NCBI GenBank assembly: GCA_014378105.1
Contig: JACMOI010000116.1
Coordinates: 1 to 34,367, forward strand
Reading direction: 5' to 3'
Source of the DNA: Pseudopedobacter sp.
GTDB taxonomy: Bacteria; Bacteroidota; Bacteroidia; Sphingobacteriales; Sphingobacteriaceae
DNA length: 34,367 nucleotides
A model generated the notes under the pieces. It saw nothing but the letters and a program-made list of their open reading frames with translations, made no database searches and was not told the DNA's origin. The position numbers and the translations under genes are program-made. Of the stretch, positions 25,505 to 33,802 are shown one piece after another (position 1 is the first letter of the stretch; each line of letters begins with the position of its first letter).

Positions 25505-26317
25505 ATGATTGATAACACCAACAAAGTAGCTATCATATTTGGCGTGAGGAATGAAAGTTCTATCGCTTGGAATATAGCTTTAAAACTTCAAAAATCAGGA
25601 TGCAAAGTCGCTTTGTCTTATGTTATGGACACTAAAGACGAGGTGTTGTATTTGATGGAGAAAGCCGGAATGGAAACCAGATTATCTGCAGACGTTGATG
25701 TGAGAGAAGAAGCTCAAATCACTGCTTTCATTCAAAATATTCATGATGAATTAGGCCCAATAAATTACATTTTACATGGTGTGGCTTATGGCAGTCAGCA
25801 GGTGATGTGTTACAGTTTACCAGGGAGTGATGAGCCAGCGCCTTCTTATTTAAATATTCCTTTTGAGGATTTGATGGATGCATTCAACATCAGCGCTTAT
25901 TCTTTACTAAGGATTTGTCGGGTTGCGAAGCCCTATTTGGCAAAAAATGCTTCGGTACTTACGCTAACATATAATGCATCGCAAAGAGTTTTTCCTGGCT
26001 ATGCTGGCATGGGCATCAATAAAGCGGCTTTAGAAAATATTGTTCTGTACTTGGCAAGTCATTTCCGTGAGGAACAAATCAGGGTGAATGCCATTTCTGC
26101 TGGTTTAATCATGACCACCTCCTCTGGAGGGATAAACGGAGTAAGAACATTGAGAAAGATTGGAAAATTTACTGCACCACTGGGTAACATCACTGCAAAT
26201 GATGTGGGTGATGCAGCGCTCTATTATTTCTCTGACCTTTCTAAAAAAGTGACGGGTAATATTCATTTTGTAGATGGCGGTTTCAACGTGATGGGCGTTT
26301 CAGATGATGGAGAATAA
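25505..26317 (+). CDS. FabI-like enoyl-ACP reductase
   Basis: A 270-residue SDR of the FabI type, which would reduce trans-2-enoyl-ACP with NADH and so make the chain saturated. Evidence: nucleotide loop GVRNESSIAWNIA (13-25), D64/V65 before the adenine pocket, and the FabI-specific triad Y156, Y166 and K173. The triad is offset by exactly ten from E. coli Y146, Y156 and K163, with GYAGMGINKAALE around it. The C-terminus has HFVDGGFNVMG. It starts on the base after the ketosynthase stop and its 3' end overlaps the AcpS-like gene by 14 bases. It could be a second FabI for this pathway rather than the housekeeping copy. Confidence 0.88.
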   Translation: MIDNTNKVAIIFGVRNESSIAWNIALKLQKSGCKVALSYVMDTKDEVLYLMEKAGMETRLSADVDVREEAQITAFIQNIHDELGPINYILHGVAYGSQQVMCYSLPGSDEPAPSYLNIPFEDLMDAFNISAYSLLRICRVAKPYLAKNASVLTLTYNASQRVFPGYAGMGINKAALENIVLYLASHFREEQIRVNAISAGLIMTTSSGGINGVRTLRKIGKFTAPLGNITANDVGDAALYYFSDLSKKVTGNIHFVDGGFNVMGVSDDGE

Positions 26318-26702
26318 ATTACTCCATACTGTCCAGGAAACCATCGCAGGAGAGCGGTTCGCAATGGGGAACGACCTTGTTTTTCTTCCTGATTTTCATA
26401 AATCTTTCACTGAACTATTTAAGAAAAAAGTTTACACAGAAGCGGAACAAGCTTACTGCGATTCTTTTGATGAATCTGTTTTACGTTATGCCTCCACTTG
26501 GGCGGCAAAGGAAGCCGTTTATAAAGCCATTAAACAAATTAATCCGCAAAGTTTAGGTTGGAAAAAATTAGAGATTTTAAGAGAAAAAATTGCCGGAAAA
26601 CCTGAAGTTAAAATCCATCATGATAACAACTCCTATCTTATTAGTTTGAGTATTTCACATGATGGAGATTATGTTTGGGCTGTGGCTTTAGTCAAACTTT
26701 AA
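26304..26702 (+). CDS. AcpS-type phosphopantetheinyl transferase
   Basis: A 132-residue protein of the holo-ACP synthase family, which transfers 4'-phosphopantetheine from CoA to ACP serines. Family motifs are GNDLVFLPDF (D24 as metal ligand), VYTEAEQAYC, ASTWAAKEAVYKAI (E70 as metal ligand), KIAGKPEV at about 95-102 and SLSISHDG at about 114-121. It is close to the usual AcpS size. The first two codons are ATG (26304 and 26307). It lies inside the cluster, overlapping the enoyl reductase by 14 bases, which suggests that it serves the ACP at 23894 in particular. Confidence 0.85.
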   Translation: MMENKLLHTVQETIAGERFAMGNDLVFLPDFHKSFTELFKKKVYTEAEQAYCDSFDESVLRYASTWAAKEAVYKAIKQINPQSLGWKKLEILREKIAGKPEVKIHHDNNSYLISLSISHDGDYVWAVALVKL

Positions 26703-26705
26703 TAT

Positions 26706-27527
26706 ATGACTCATCATCACTTTGATCATCCATTGGCCTCGCTAAGTTATTATAAATTTGGTAAAGGAGAACATGTGATGTTGTGTTTTCATGGGTATGG
26801 AATGCATGGCAAGCAATTTAAAATTCTGGATGATCAGCTCGGTGAAAAATACACTTTTTATTGTTTCGATTTGTTCTTTCATAAAGAGACCAAACTGAAA
26901 GACCAGAGTTTAGCAACTGTAAAAAAAGGAATCACTAAAAAAGAATTGGTAACTTTCATATCAGATTTCTGCAAAAATGAAAAAATTGATAGATTTTCAG
27001 TGCTTTCCTACTCCATGGGAACCCATTATGCCACCGCTATTGCGGAAGAAATGCCCGAAAGAATACACGAATTCATTGCTATTGCACCATCAATTTTAAA
27101 TCCGGGGAAATTGGTAACTTTTTTCAGTCAGTATAAATCAGGAAATAAAATATTAGAGAAATTGGTATTGAGTGAGAAAGCGCTGATTAGGATGTTGAAA
27201 TGGTGTCGTAAATTTAGATTTGTTGATGACATTGGATACAATATTTTGATGAAAGAAATTGGCACTCAAGAATTACGTTTCAGTTTTTACGCTTGCTTCA
27301 TTTATCTGAGGTTTTTGGTTACGGACGAAAATAAATTATTGAAAGCACTAAAGGAACACGCTATCAAATCTATTTTTATATTTGGCAAAAGAGACCTGAT
27401 GTACCCACCTAAAATTGGCGATTCTTTTTTAGGAAAGCTGAATACTGCAAAAGTAATGGTGTTAGAAGAGAATCATGAAATCATCAATAAAAATTTTGCA
27501 GATGCTTTATCTAAAGTTTTAATATGA
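26706..27527 (+). CDS. Alpha/beta hydrolase
   Basis: A 273-residue alpha/beta-fold hydrolase, cytosolic and without signal peptide. HGYG at 29-32 starts the oxyanion region. The nucleophile is S103 in LSYSMGTH, where serine replaces the first glycine of GxSxG. The acid is in FGKRDLMYPP and the base is the histidine of EENHEIIN. Placed after the ACP-pathway genes, it could act as an acyl-ACP thioesterase or ester/amide hydrolase, but no feature fixes the substrate. It lies 3 bases after the AcpS-like gene and overlaps the acyltransferase gene by four bases. Confidence 0.8.
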   Translation: MTHHHFDHPLASLSYYKFGKGEHVMLCFHGYGMHGKQFKILDDQLGEKYTFYCFDLFFHKETKLKDQSLATVKKGITKKELVTFISDFCKNEKIDRFSVLSYSMGTHYATAIAEEMPERIHEFIAIAPSILNPGKLVTFFSQYKSGNKILEKLVLSEKALIRMLKWCRKFRFVDDIGYNILMKEIGTQELRFSFYACFIYLRFLVTDENKLLKALKEHAIKSIFIFGKRDLMYPPKIGDSFLGKLNTAKVMVLEENHEIINKNFADALSKVLI

Positions 27528-28171
27528 TTAAAGATAAGCCTTTTCCAACTCGCCTTTTTAAAATTGGAGCGACGATATTCAATTGGTACATGAGAGGAAA
27601 ATTCAATAAACTCATCATTAATCAAATAGAAATCAAACCCAATCATTCTTATTTATTGATGTGCAATCATTTTAGTTTTTGGGATGGACCTTTAGTATTT
27701 TATCTGATTCGTAGAGCTATTGATAAAAGGCAGCCATTGACAAGCATTAAAATCATGGTAATGAAAAAACAGATGGTGATGAATAAATGGTTAAAATATG
27801 TTGGCTGTTTCTCCATTTCGCCAGGAATTGGAGCTATAGAAAAGAGTCTGAATTATGCTGCTGAATCTTTGAATGAGCCAGGAAATTTACTGCTCATGTA
27901 TCCTCAAGGAAATTTGGAATCCTCCCATATTAGAGAAATTAAATTTAAGGAAGGAATTGCCAGCATCATTCCAAAAATTAAAGGAGATTGCCAATTAATT
28001 TGGTGTTCAACACTTACAGAATATTTTGAAAGCATAAAGCCAACCGTTTATTTTGATATGCTAGACTGTGGCACCAATCATGATTTTAATTTTGAAAGGT
28101 TAAAAGAGAAAGTAAATCAACATCACAAAAATGCAATTAAAAAGCAATTTAGATTTACTGATGAAAGCTGA
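27524..28171 (+). CDS. PlsC-like acyltransferase
   Basis: A 215-residue protein of the glycerophosphate/lysophosphatidate acyltransferase family. The HxxxxD motif is H49-x4-D54 in NHFSFWDG. The acceptor-binding motif is YPQGNLES at 126-133, where FPEGTRS is usual, so the typical Glu is Gln here. Amphipathic N-terminal residues suggest peripheral membrane association. As the last gene of the cluster it probably transfers the finished acyl chain to a lipid-type acceptor. The altered motif suggests an acceptor other than lysophosphatidate. It converges with the TPR gene across 3 bases. Confidence 0.82.
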   Translation: MIKDKPFPTRLFKIGATIFNWYMRGKFNKLIINQIEIKPNHSYLLMCNHFSFWDGPLVFYLIRRAIDKRQPLTSIKIMVMKKQMVMNKWLKYVGCFSISPGIGAIEKSLNYAAESLNEPGNLLLMYPQGNLESSHIREIKFKEGIASIIPKIKGDCQLIWCSTLTEYFESIKPTVYFDMLDCGTNHDFNFERLKEKVNQHHKNAIKKQFRFTDES

Positions 28172-28174
28172 AAA

Positions 28175-29656
28175 TTAATTGCTTAAACGTCTTAGTCCAT
28201 CTTTTGCTTTTGTTTCTATACTATTCTCATATTCATGATTTTTCATAGAAACGGCTAGATTATAATATGCAATGGCCTTTGCTTTATTATTCTGATGCTC
28301 ATAAATTTTCCCAACGTTTAAAGCCGCATTTGAGGCAAAATAATAAGAGGTGTTTTTGCCTAAACTAATGGCTTTATTGTAGTTAGATATCGCGGTATTA
28401 TCGTTGCCCATTTCATCATATACCCTTCCTAATCTATAATAATATTCTAATTGATTTTTTTGTGGTTGAAGCTCATTAGGGCTTTTACTATTTAAAACCG
28501 CTAAAGCTTTGCTGTAATAACCCCCATCAAAATAAAAGCGAGCTTTTAATAAATCAATATCAGGATTAGTCTCGTTAGACTCTTTTAATGCTTCTTTATC
28601 CTTTTCATCATAAACAGTACCCTGTGTTTTCACTAGCCTTGCAAAGGCTAAATATTTACTTTTATCACCTCGCAAAAGATAATAATAAGCCAGTTTCATG
28701 TAAGCATCTTTAACATAATTAATGCCTTCATAATCCTTTAAATACCTTGCTAAATAGATATTAGCATCGGAATCCATTCGGTTTAGTTTGGCATTACCCA
28801 ACAAATAATTTATTGCTGGAAAATTGATATATCCATCTTTTGTGGGTCTCCTTTGTAAGATCTCAATAGCATCATCATTATGAGCCATTTTACCAGCTAA
28901 ATAACCTTGAATATAGATTTTTAACAAACTACTGTTCCCTAAAGTATTACTGAAAGTTATTAATTTTTGATAGCTCAAGCCATTATTTACAATGTCAGTT
29001 TGTATGTAGCACAGGAAAAATGCCACTTCATTTTTATAAAAATCGTATGGTGTTTTCGATAAGGAATAAAACAAATGCTCCAAATCTCGGCTTCCATTTT
29101 CTACGCTACCACTAAAACCGAAAGTATTTAATAAACCTCTCACATTGGACGGGGCCGCTCCTAAAATCACATCAATTAAAGCTAGGCTTTTCTTGTTTAA
29201 TGGAAAATTTGGATATTTTCTTGAGTTTTCTAAAAGAAGAGACCTTGCTCTTTTTATATCTAAACCAGATGAAAGAAAATCCTGAAACCTACCTTTAATC
29301 AAACCCCATTGTAAAGTTACTTCAGCTTGGCAAAAGAGATAATAAGGGGAATTTTTATCTTGTTTTTCTAATAAGGATATACGTTGTCCTTTTAAATCTT
29401 TTAAATGATTATAGTCAGCTAATTTACCAGATGATATAAGAGAAAAGAAATCAATATAATTATCTAATAAAACAGTAATTCCATTTTCTGAATTTTGATT
29501 TTTCTCTAATTGAATAATTTTTCGGGCATCATCTAATCTTAAATCATATATAGCTTCATAAGCATTTTTACAATTTTCATTAAAGTCAAAATTAGCTTTA
29601 GCTTGAAGTTGTACAATAAAAAATAAAATAAAAGCTATAATTTTTTTAAATGACAT
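28175..29656 (-). CDS. Secreted TPR-repeat protein of unknown function
   Basis: A 493-residue exported protein with a signal peptide (about 1-22, MSFKKIIAFILFF, cleavage near KAN). The rest is alpha-helical with tetratricopeptide-like repeats. The clearest lie in the last third (for example YYYRLGRVYDEMGNDNTAISNYNKAISL, split as consecutive repeats, then NVGKIYEHQNNKAKAIAYYNLAVSM). It has no catalytic motif and probably mediates protein contacts in the periplasm. The upstream terminator at 29685-29708 separates it from the zinc-ribbon gene, so it is transcribed alone. Confidence 0.8.
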   Translation of the reverse strand: MSFKKIIAFILFFIVQLQAKANFDFNENCKNAYEAIYDLRLDDARKIIQLEKNQNSENGITVLLDNYIDFFSLISSGKLADYNHLKDLKGQRISLLEKQDKNSPYYLFCQAEVTLQWGLIKGRFQDFLSSGLDIKRARSLLLENSRKYPNFPLNKKSLALIDVILGAAPSNVRGLLNTFGFSGSVENGSRDLEHLFYSLSKTPYDFYKNEVAFFLCYIQTDIVNNGLSYQKLITFSNTLGNSSLLKIYIQGYLAGKMAHNDDAIEILQRRPTKDGYINFPAINYLLGNAKLNRMDSDANIYLARYLKDYEGINYVKDAYMKLAYYYLLRGDKSKYLAFARLVKTQGTVYDEKDKEALKESNETNPDIDLLKARFYFDGGYYSKALAVLNSKSPNELQPQKNQLEYYYRLGRVYDEMGNDNTAISNYNKAISLGKNTSYYFASNAALNVGKIYEHQNNKAKAIAYYNLAVSMKNHEYENSIETKAKDGLRRLSN

Positions 29657-29684
29657 GTGTTGAATTTTGTTTTAAAAAGAAAAA

Positions 29685-29708
29685 ACATCTCTGAATTTTC
29701 AGAGATGT
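29685..29708 (-). terminator. Rho-independent terminator after the zinc-ribbon gene
   Basis: A perfect 10-bp stem ACATCTCTGA/TCAGAGATGT closes a 4-base loop, flanked by A-runs on the left and T-runs on the right. In the minus direction it continues TTTTTTCTTTTT. It ends the nif3-like/zinc-ribbon operon and may act in both directions. Confidence 0.85.
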
Positions 29709-29736
29709 TTTTTATGTACAATTAAAATACCAAAGA

Positions 29737-30489
29737 TTAAACCGTAGTCTCGCCTTTTATTTCTTCTGCCATAGTTTCATCAACTAAGATTCTACCACAG
29801 TGTTCGCAAACAATAATTTTCTTACGCTGGCGAATATCTGATTGACGTTGAGGTGGGATTTGATTAAAACAACCTGAGCATGAATCACGCTCAATAGTAA
29901 CCACTGCTAACCCATTTTTGAAGTTTCCTCTTAAACGATTGTAGGCAATTTTTAAACGGTCTTCTATTTTTTCCTCAGCCTTATCAGCTTCTGCAACTAA
30001 TACTCCCTCTTCTTTTTGAGTTTCTGAAGTAATGTTTTCAAGTTCAGCTTTTTTAATTTCAAGATCTTTTTTTCTGTCTTCTAAATCAGCTAAAGCTTTA
30101 TCATAAACTTCAGTTTTGTTATTGATTTCGAACTGAAGTTCTTTTATTTTCTTTTCAGAAACTTGAACATCTAAACCTTGAATTTCAATTTCTTTCGAAA
30201 TTGCATCAAATTCACGGTTATTTTTTACGTTGTTTTGTTGAGTTTCATATTTCTTGACTAAAGCTAAAGATTCTTTAATCATGTTTTTACGATTCACAAT
30301 CGAATCTTCCAAATCATCAAGTTCGGTTTTGATTTTTTGGATACGGGTTTCTAGTCCGGCAACATCATCTTCTAAATCGGCCACTTCCATTGGAAGCTCT
30401 CCACGGGTTTGACGGATTTTGTCAATTTTGGTGTGGATGGTCTGTAGCTCGTATAAAGCTTCTAGCTTTTGTTCTACGGTTTGTTCCAT
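29737..30489 (-). CDS. C4-type zinc-ribbon coiled-coil protein
   Basis: A 250-residue cytosolic protein of the CT398-like family. Residues about 5-175 form a long antiparallel coiled coil, rich in Glu, Lys and Leu heptads. The C-terminal zinc ribbon has two CxxC knuckles, C204/C207 in CSGC and C228/C231 in CEHCG, with the conserved NQIPPQRQSDI between them. The family is widespread in bacteria; a structural role in binding nucleic acids or other proteins is suspected, but its job is not known. Its ATG overlaps the stop of the nif3-like gene by one base (TAATG), so the two are coupled, an arrangement common in Bacteroidota. Confidence 0.88.
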   Translation of the reverse strand: MEQTVEQKLEALYELQTIHTKIDKIRQTRGELPMEVADLEDDVAGLETRIQKIKTELDDLEDSIVNRKNMIKESLALVKKYETQQNNVKNNREFDAISKEIEIQGLDVQVSEKKIKELQFEINNKTEVYDKALADLEDRKKDLEIKKAELENITSETQKEEGVLVAEADKAEEKIEDRLKIAYNRLRGNFKNGLAVVTIERDSCSGCFNQIPPQRQSDIRQRKKIIVCEHCGRILVDETMAEEIKGETTV

Positions 30490-31586
30490 TAAGACAAATA
30501 TTTTATTGGGTTTGTATTATTTTCAGTTAAACGGATCGCAAAGTTAGGAAATTTATTTGTAATAAATTGCAATAGTAATTCTTGCGTAAATTGCTCACTC
30601 TCAAAATGTCCAATATCTGCAATTAGTATTTTTCCGTCAGCATCAAAAAACTCGTGGTATTTAAAATCGGCGGTTACAAAAACATCGGCTTTAGCCTGAA
30701 TAGCCTTACTTAATAAAAAACTCCCCGACCCGCCGCAAACAGCAACTCGTTTTATTTTCTTATTCAGAATTTCGGTATGTCTAATTACAATCAGACCCAT
30801 ATTTTTCTTCAACAATTGAAGAAAATTGATACCATCCATTTCATTTTCTAACTCGCCTACCATTCCAGAACCCACATCCTGCAAAGAATTATCTAAAGAA
30901 TAAACATCATGAGCCACTTCTTCATAAGGATGAGAAGATAACAAAGCAGATAAAATTTTTCTTTCGGCTATTGCCGGATAAATCACTTCAATACGCGTTT
31001 CTTCTTCTTGATGGAGTTCATTTTTGCTTCCAATAAAAGGATTTGAGCTTTCGTTTCCTTTAAAAGTTCCAAAGCCATTTATACTAAAGCTACATTCGCT
31101 GTAATTTCCAATGTTACCTGCTCCTGCATTAAATATTGCGGTTTTTACTTCACCGGCTTTAGCTAAAGGAACAAAAAATACTAGTTTTTTTAATAAACCT
31201 GACTTTGGAGATAAAATCTGACAATTTTGAAGACCGATTTTTTCACATATTTTCGTATTTACTCCGGATAAAACGCTATCTAAATTAGTATGAATCGCAT
31301 AGATCGCAATTTTGTTCTCAATAGCTTTTATGATTACTCGTTCTACATAATTGCTTCCATTTAATTTCTTGAGGCCTTTAAAAATTATGGGATGATGAGA
31401 AATAATGATATCACAGTTTTGTTGAATCGCCTCATCAACAATAGCTTCTGTACAGTCTAAGCTGATTAACGCTTTTTTAATTTCTTTATCAGGAAAACCT
31501 ACAATTAAGCCTGCATTATCATAACTTTCTTGATAATTTAATGGGGCAATTTCTTCTAAATAGGAAATAAGTTCAGCGATTATCAT
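30489..31586 (-). CDS. Nif3-like dinuclear metal center protein
   Basis: A 365-residue cytosolic NIF3/YbgI-family protein (annotated in databases as GTP cyclohydrolase 1 type 2 homolog; the enzyme role is unproved). Metal-binding residues are H64 and H65 in IISHHPIIF, H99 and D103 in HTNLDS, and H327/E331 in DIGHFESE. It is longer than E. coli YbgI (about 250) because a domain of roughly 110 residues is inserted in the middle (about 125-230). This is the PII-like insert seen in Nif3 of Gram-positives and Bacteroidota. It is the first gene of the two-gene unit with the zinc-ribbon protein. Confidence 0.9.
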   Translation of the reverse strand: MIIAELISYLEEIAPLNYQESYDNAGLIVGFPDKEIKKALISLDCTEAIVDEAIQQNCDIIISHHPIIFKGLKKLNGSNYVERVIIKAIENKIAIYAIHTNLDSVLSGVNTKICEKIGLQNCQILSPKSGLLKKLVFFVPLAKAGEVKTAIFNAGAGNIGNYSECSFSINGFGTFKGNESSNPFIGSKNELHQEEETRIEVIYPAIAERKILSALLSSHPYEEVAHDVYSLDNSLQDVGSGMVGELENEMDGINFLQLLKKNMGLIVIRHTEILNKKIKRVAVCGGSGSFLLSKAIQAKADVFVTADFKYHEFFDADGKILIADIGHFESEQFTQELLLQFITNKFPNFAIRLTENNTNPIKYLS

Positions 31587-31672
31587 GGGATAAAATTAAT
31601 ATAATTGAATGGTCATCAAAAAAAGAATCTAAAATAAGATAAAGCTTAACTACATTTTGTTATTTTACATTT

Positions 31673-31693
31673 AAATAACAATAGTTGTTATTT
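31673..31693. repeat. Perfect 9-bp inverted repeat before the TPR/DHp gene
   Basis: AAATAACAA and TTGTTATTT are exact inverted repeats separated by TAG, ending 12 bases before the ATG at 31706. It may be an operator for a dimeric regulator or a hairpin covering the translation start. It sits in the 119-base gap between the divergent nif3-like and TPR genes. Confidence 0.6.
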
Positions 31694-31705
31694 GGTATAG
31701 CTGTA

Positions 31706-33166
31706 ATGATTAGGACTGGTAAATTACTTTTATTATTTTTTTTATTGTTGGTTATTAAAGCAAATGCCCAGCAGTTAAACAATTCTATTGCTTCCTTAAT
31801 TAAAAGGACAGTTAAAGATCTAGGGGAGGAAAAAAATGATTCAATAAGAGTTAGACTGATGGGTAAACTTTCTTATTCGTACCAATACGTTGATTTCAAG
31901 AAAAGTTTTTTATACGCTGATAGTGCGCTAAGACTTGCTAAAAAAATTGATTATAAAGTTGGAATTGCCAAATCATATAATTTTTTAGGACTTACCTATG
32001 CCACAATTGGTAAGCTAGATTTAGCATTAATTAATTATTTAGCCGCCCTAAAAGAAAATGAAAAAAGCGGCATAGAAGCCGAAACAGCAAAGAACTTAAA
32101 CAATATTGGAGAAACTTTGATTAAAATAGGTGACGATACTACAGGAATAAAATACATAAAAAGAGCTTATCGGATAAACAAAAAATACAATAATAAAAAT
32201 TCAATGGCTATCTCGTTGAGTTTGATGTCAGAAGTCTATTTGTATAGAGCGGATTATAAAAATGCGTTATCTCACTTATATGAAGCTAAGAAAACTTCTA
32301 ATCATACGGTTGGCGCATTTGATGATGGTTATTTTTATAATAAACTAGGCAAGATTTATTTAAAACAAGGAAATTTAGACTCTGCATCGTATTCTTTTAA
32401 AAAGGTGTTAAATATAGATGAAACAGAGCCAGATCAAAAAATTAGTACATTATTTGGATTATCAGAAATAGCTATTGCAAGATCAGATTTTAAAGAAAGT
32501 AAGAAATTACTTGAACAGGCATTAGAAATAGCCAAGAAATCTAACGCAAGATTAGAATTGATACGTGTTTATAAAGGCTTGAGTGATGTAGCATATCAAA
32601 AAAATGAATTAAAGAATAGTATATCTTATCTGAATAAGAGCACCAGTCTAAAAGACTCTTTATTAGGCTTTCAAACATCAGGTCAAATTTTGAACTCATT
32701 AAATAAAATTATTAACGAACAGAAGGATAGTGAAAATGATCAGTTACGTTTAGAATCCAAAATCAAACAAAATGAACTTTCTAAACAAAACACCATTCTT
32801 ATTATCTTAGTTATCGGAATTACTATTTCCATCGCACTCGCGATTATAGCGATGTTCAGTTTTAGAAGTAGAAATAGAGCTTATACTAAGCTGAACTTAG
32901 CTAATGAAATTATTCAAAAGCAGAACCAAAATTTAGAGCAGAGCGTTGAGAAAAGAACTGCTACAATTCTCGAGAAAAATAAAAAATTAAAAGACTTAGC
33001 ATATTTTAATTCTCATAATGTTAGGAAACATTTAGCCAATATTTTAGGTTTAATTTTCCTGATTAAAGAAGATGGTAACAATAATGAATACTTAAATTTG
33101 ATGGAATCCGAATCTAAATCTTTAGATGAAACAATTAAAGAAATTAATAAGATGATTCACCAATAG
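31706..33166 (+). CDS. TPR signalling protein with DHp domain, no kinase ATPase domain
   Basis: A 486-residue membrane protein. A signal peptide (about 1-18, cleavage at ANA-Q) is followed by a periplasmic TPR array (about 20-320). One TM helix lies at about 362-386. A coiled coil with NLEQSVEKRTATILEKN leads into a short DHp-like bundle at the C-terminus with the H-box H437 in SHNVRKHLANILGL, ending DETIKEINKMIHQ. Typical sensor kinases continue with an HATPase_c domain; here the stop follows the DHp at once. Bacteroidota have many such proteins, but how they signal is unclear. I chose the ATG at 31706; a TTG at 31685 is in frame but lies inside the inverted repeat. Confidence 0.85.
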   Translation: MIRTGKLLLLFFLLLVIKANAQQLNNSIASLIKRTVKDLGEEKNDSIRVRLMGKLSYSYQYVDFKKSFLYADSALRLAKKIDYKVGIAKSYNFLGLTYATIGKLDLALINYLAALKENEKSGIEAETAKNLNNIGETLIKIGDDTTGIKYIKRAYRINKKYNNKNSMAISLSLMSEVYLYRADYKNALSHLYEAKKTSNHTVGAFDDGYFYNKLGKIYLKQGNLDSASYSFKKVLNIDETEPDQKISTLFGLSEIAIARSDFKESKKLLEQALEIAKKSNARLELIRVYKGLSDVAYQKNELKNSISYLNKSTSLKDSLLGFQTSGQILNSLNKIINEQKDSENDQLRLESKIKQNELSKQNTILIILVIGITISIALAIIAMFSFRSRNRAYTKLNLANEIIQKQNQNLEQSVEKRTATILEKNKKLKDLAYFNSHNVRKHLANILGLIFLIKEDGNNNEYLNLMESESKSLDETIKEINKMIHQ

Positions 33167-33167
33167 A

Positions 33168-33524
33168 TTAATTCATCAGTGTTAGAAATTGTCTACTTTC
33201 TAACGCCATTTGATGATTAAACTCATTGGCTATATCTTTGTAATTGATCAAATCTATTATGGTGCCAACCAGACAAAGCCCAGCAGTTAAAAAATAAAGA
33301 ATACCCATTCCTATCTGATTAGTTGCAAATCTTTGTACGCCCGCCACTCCAAAAAAGCCAAGTAAAGCGAAAAACATAATGTGTTGTGGATCTCTTCTTT
33401 TTCCACTGTATATCATCATGAAGTGTTTTTTTTCATCTTCGTTTAGTCCTTCAATTATTTGTTTAATGAACATAATTTCTTCGGTAGTGATATTTGATAA
33501 GTTGTATAAGTATTGATCCGTCAT
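33168..33524 (-). CDS. TM2 domain membrane protein
   Basis: A 118-residue protein with a helical, charged N-terminal half (about 1-45) and a TM2 domain. The domain has two hydrophobic segments, HIMFFALLGFFGVAGVQRF and GMGILYFLTAGLCLVGTIID, joined by the short turn typical of the family. The function is unknown. It is the last gene of a three-gene unit and overlaps the DUF2752 gene by four bases. Its stop lies one base from the stop of the convergent TPR/DHp gene. Confidence 0.85.
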   Translation of the reverse strand: MTDQYLYNLSNITTEEIMFIKQIIEGLNEDEKKHFMMIYSGKRRDPQHIMFFALLGFFGVAGVQRFATNQIGMGILYFLTAGLCLVGTIIDLINYKDIANEFNHQMALESRQFLTLMN

Positions 33525-33802
33525 GGTTTAAAGGTTTTTATTGTTAGAGTATAAATTCTATGAATTATTACTAAAAAAGCAAAAATACCTACCGGATGAG
33601 CTTGCCATGATTTTGAAAATTCAAAATGCATGAAGTAATATAAAGAATGTCCCAAACCACATCCAAGGCAATGTTTAAAACCAAAATAGGCAAAAGGGCA
33701 TAAGCTAGAATGATTAGCGCCTATATTCATAAAAAAGAGTGTAATTAACGCAGAAGTAAAGAAGAGTAACTCTAACGGTATTTTTTTTGAATTAATTGTC
33801 AC
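33521..33802 (-). CDS. DUF2752 membrane protein
   Basis: A 93-residue membrane protein of the DUF2752 family, recognised by CPFAYFGFKHCLGCGLGHSL (about 35-54) with its three cysteines, and by HPVGIFAFL. Two or three TM helices are expected. The start codon is GTG at 33802, which directly follows the TAA of the DUF4199 gene, so the two are translationally coupled. The function is unknown; the cysteine/histidine pattern could bind a metal, but this is speculation. Confidence 0.82.
   Translation of the reverse strand: MTINSKKIPLELLFFTSALITLFFMNIGANHSSLCPFAYFGFKHCLGCGLGHSLYYFMHFEFSKSWQAHPVGIFAFLVIIHRIYTLTIKTFKP

Noticed and set aside
22578-28171. Aryl polyene or flexirubin pigment cluster
   Set aside because: There is an enoyl reductase, only one ketosynthase, and no DarA/DarB, ammonia lyase, exporter or KS/CLF pair.
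33100-33166. Truncated histidine kinase pseudogene
   Set aside because: The C-terminal ending is typical of DHp-only proteins in this phylum, and no HATPase_c remnant follows in any frame before the convergent gene.
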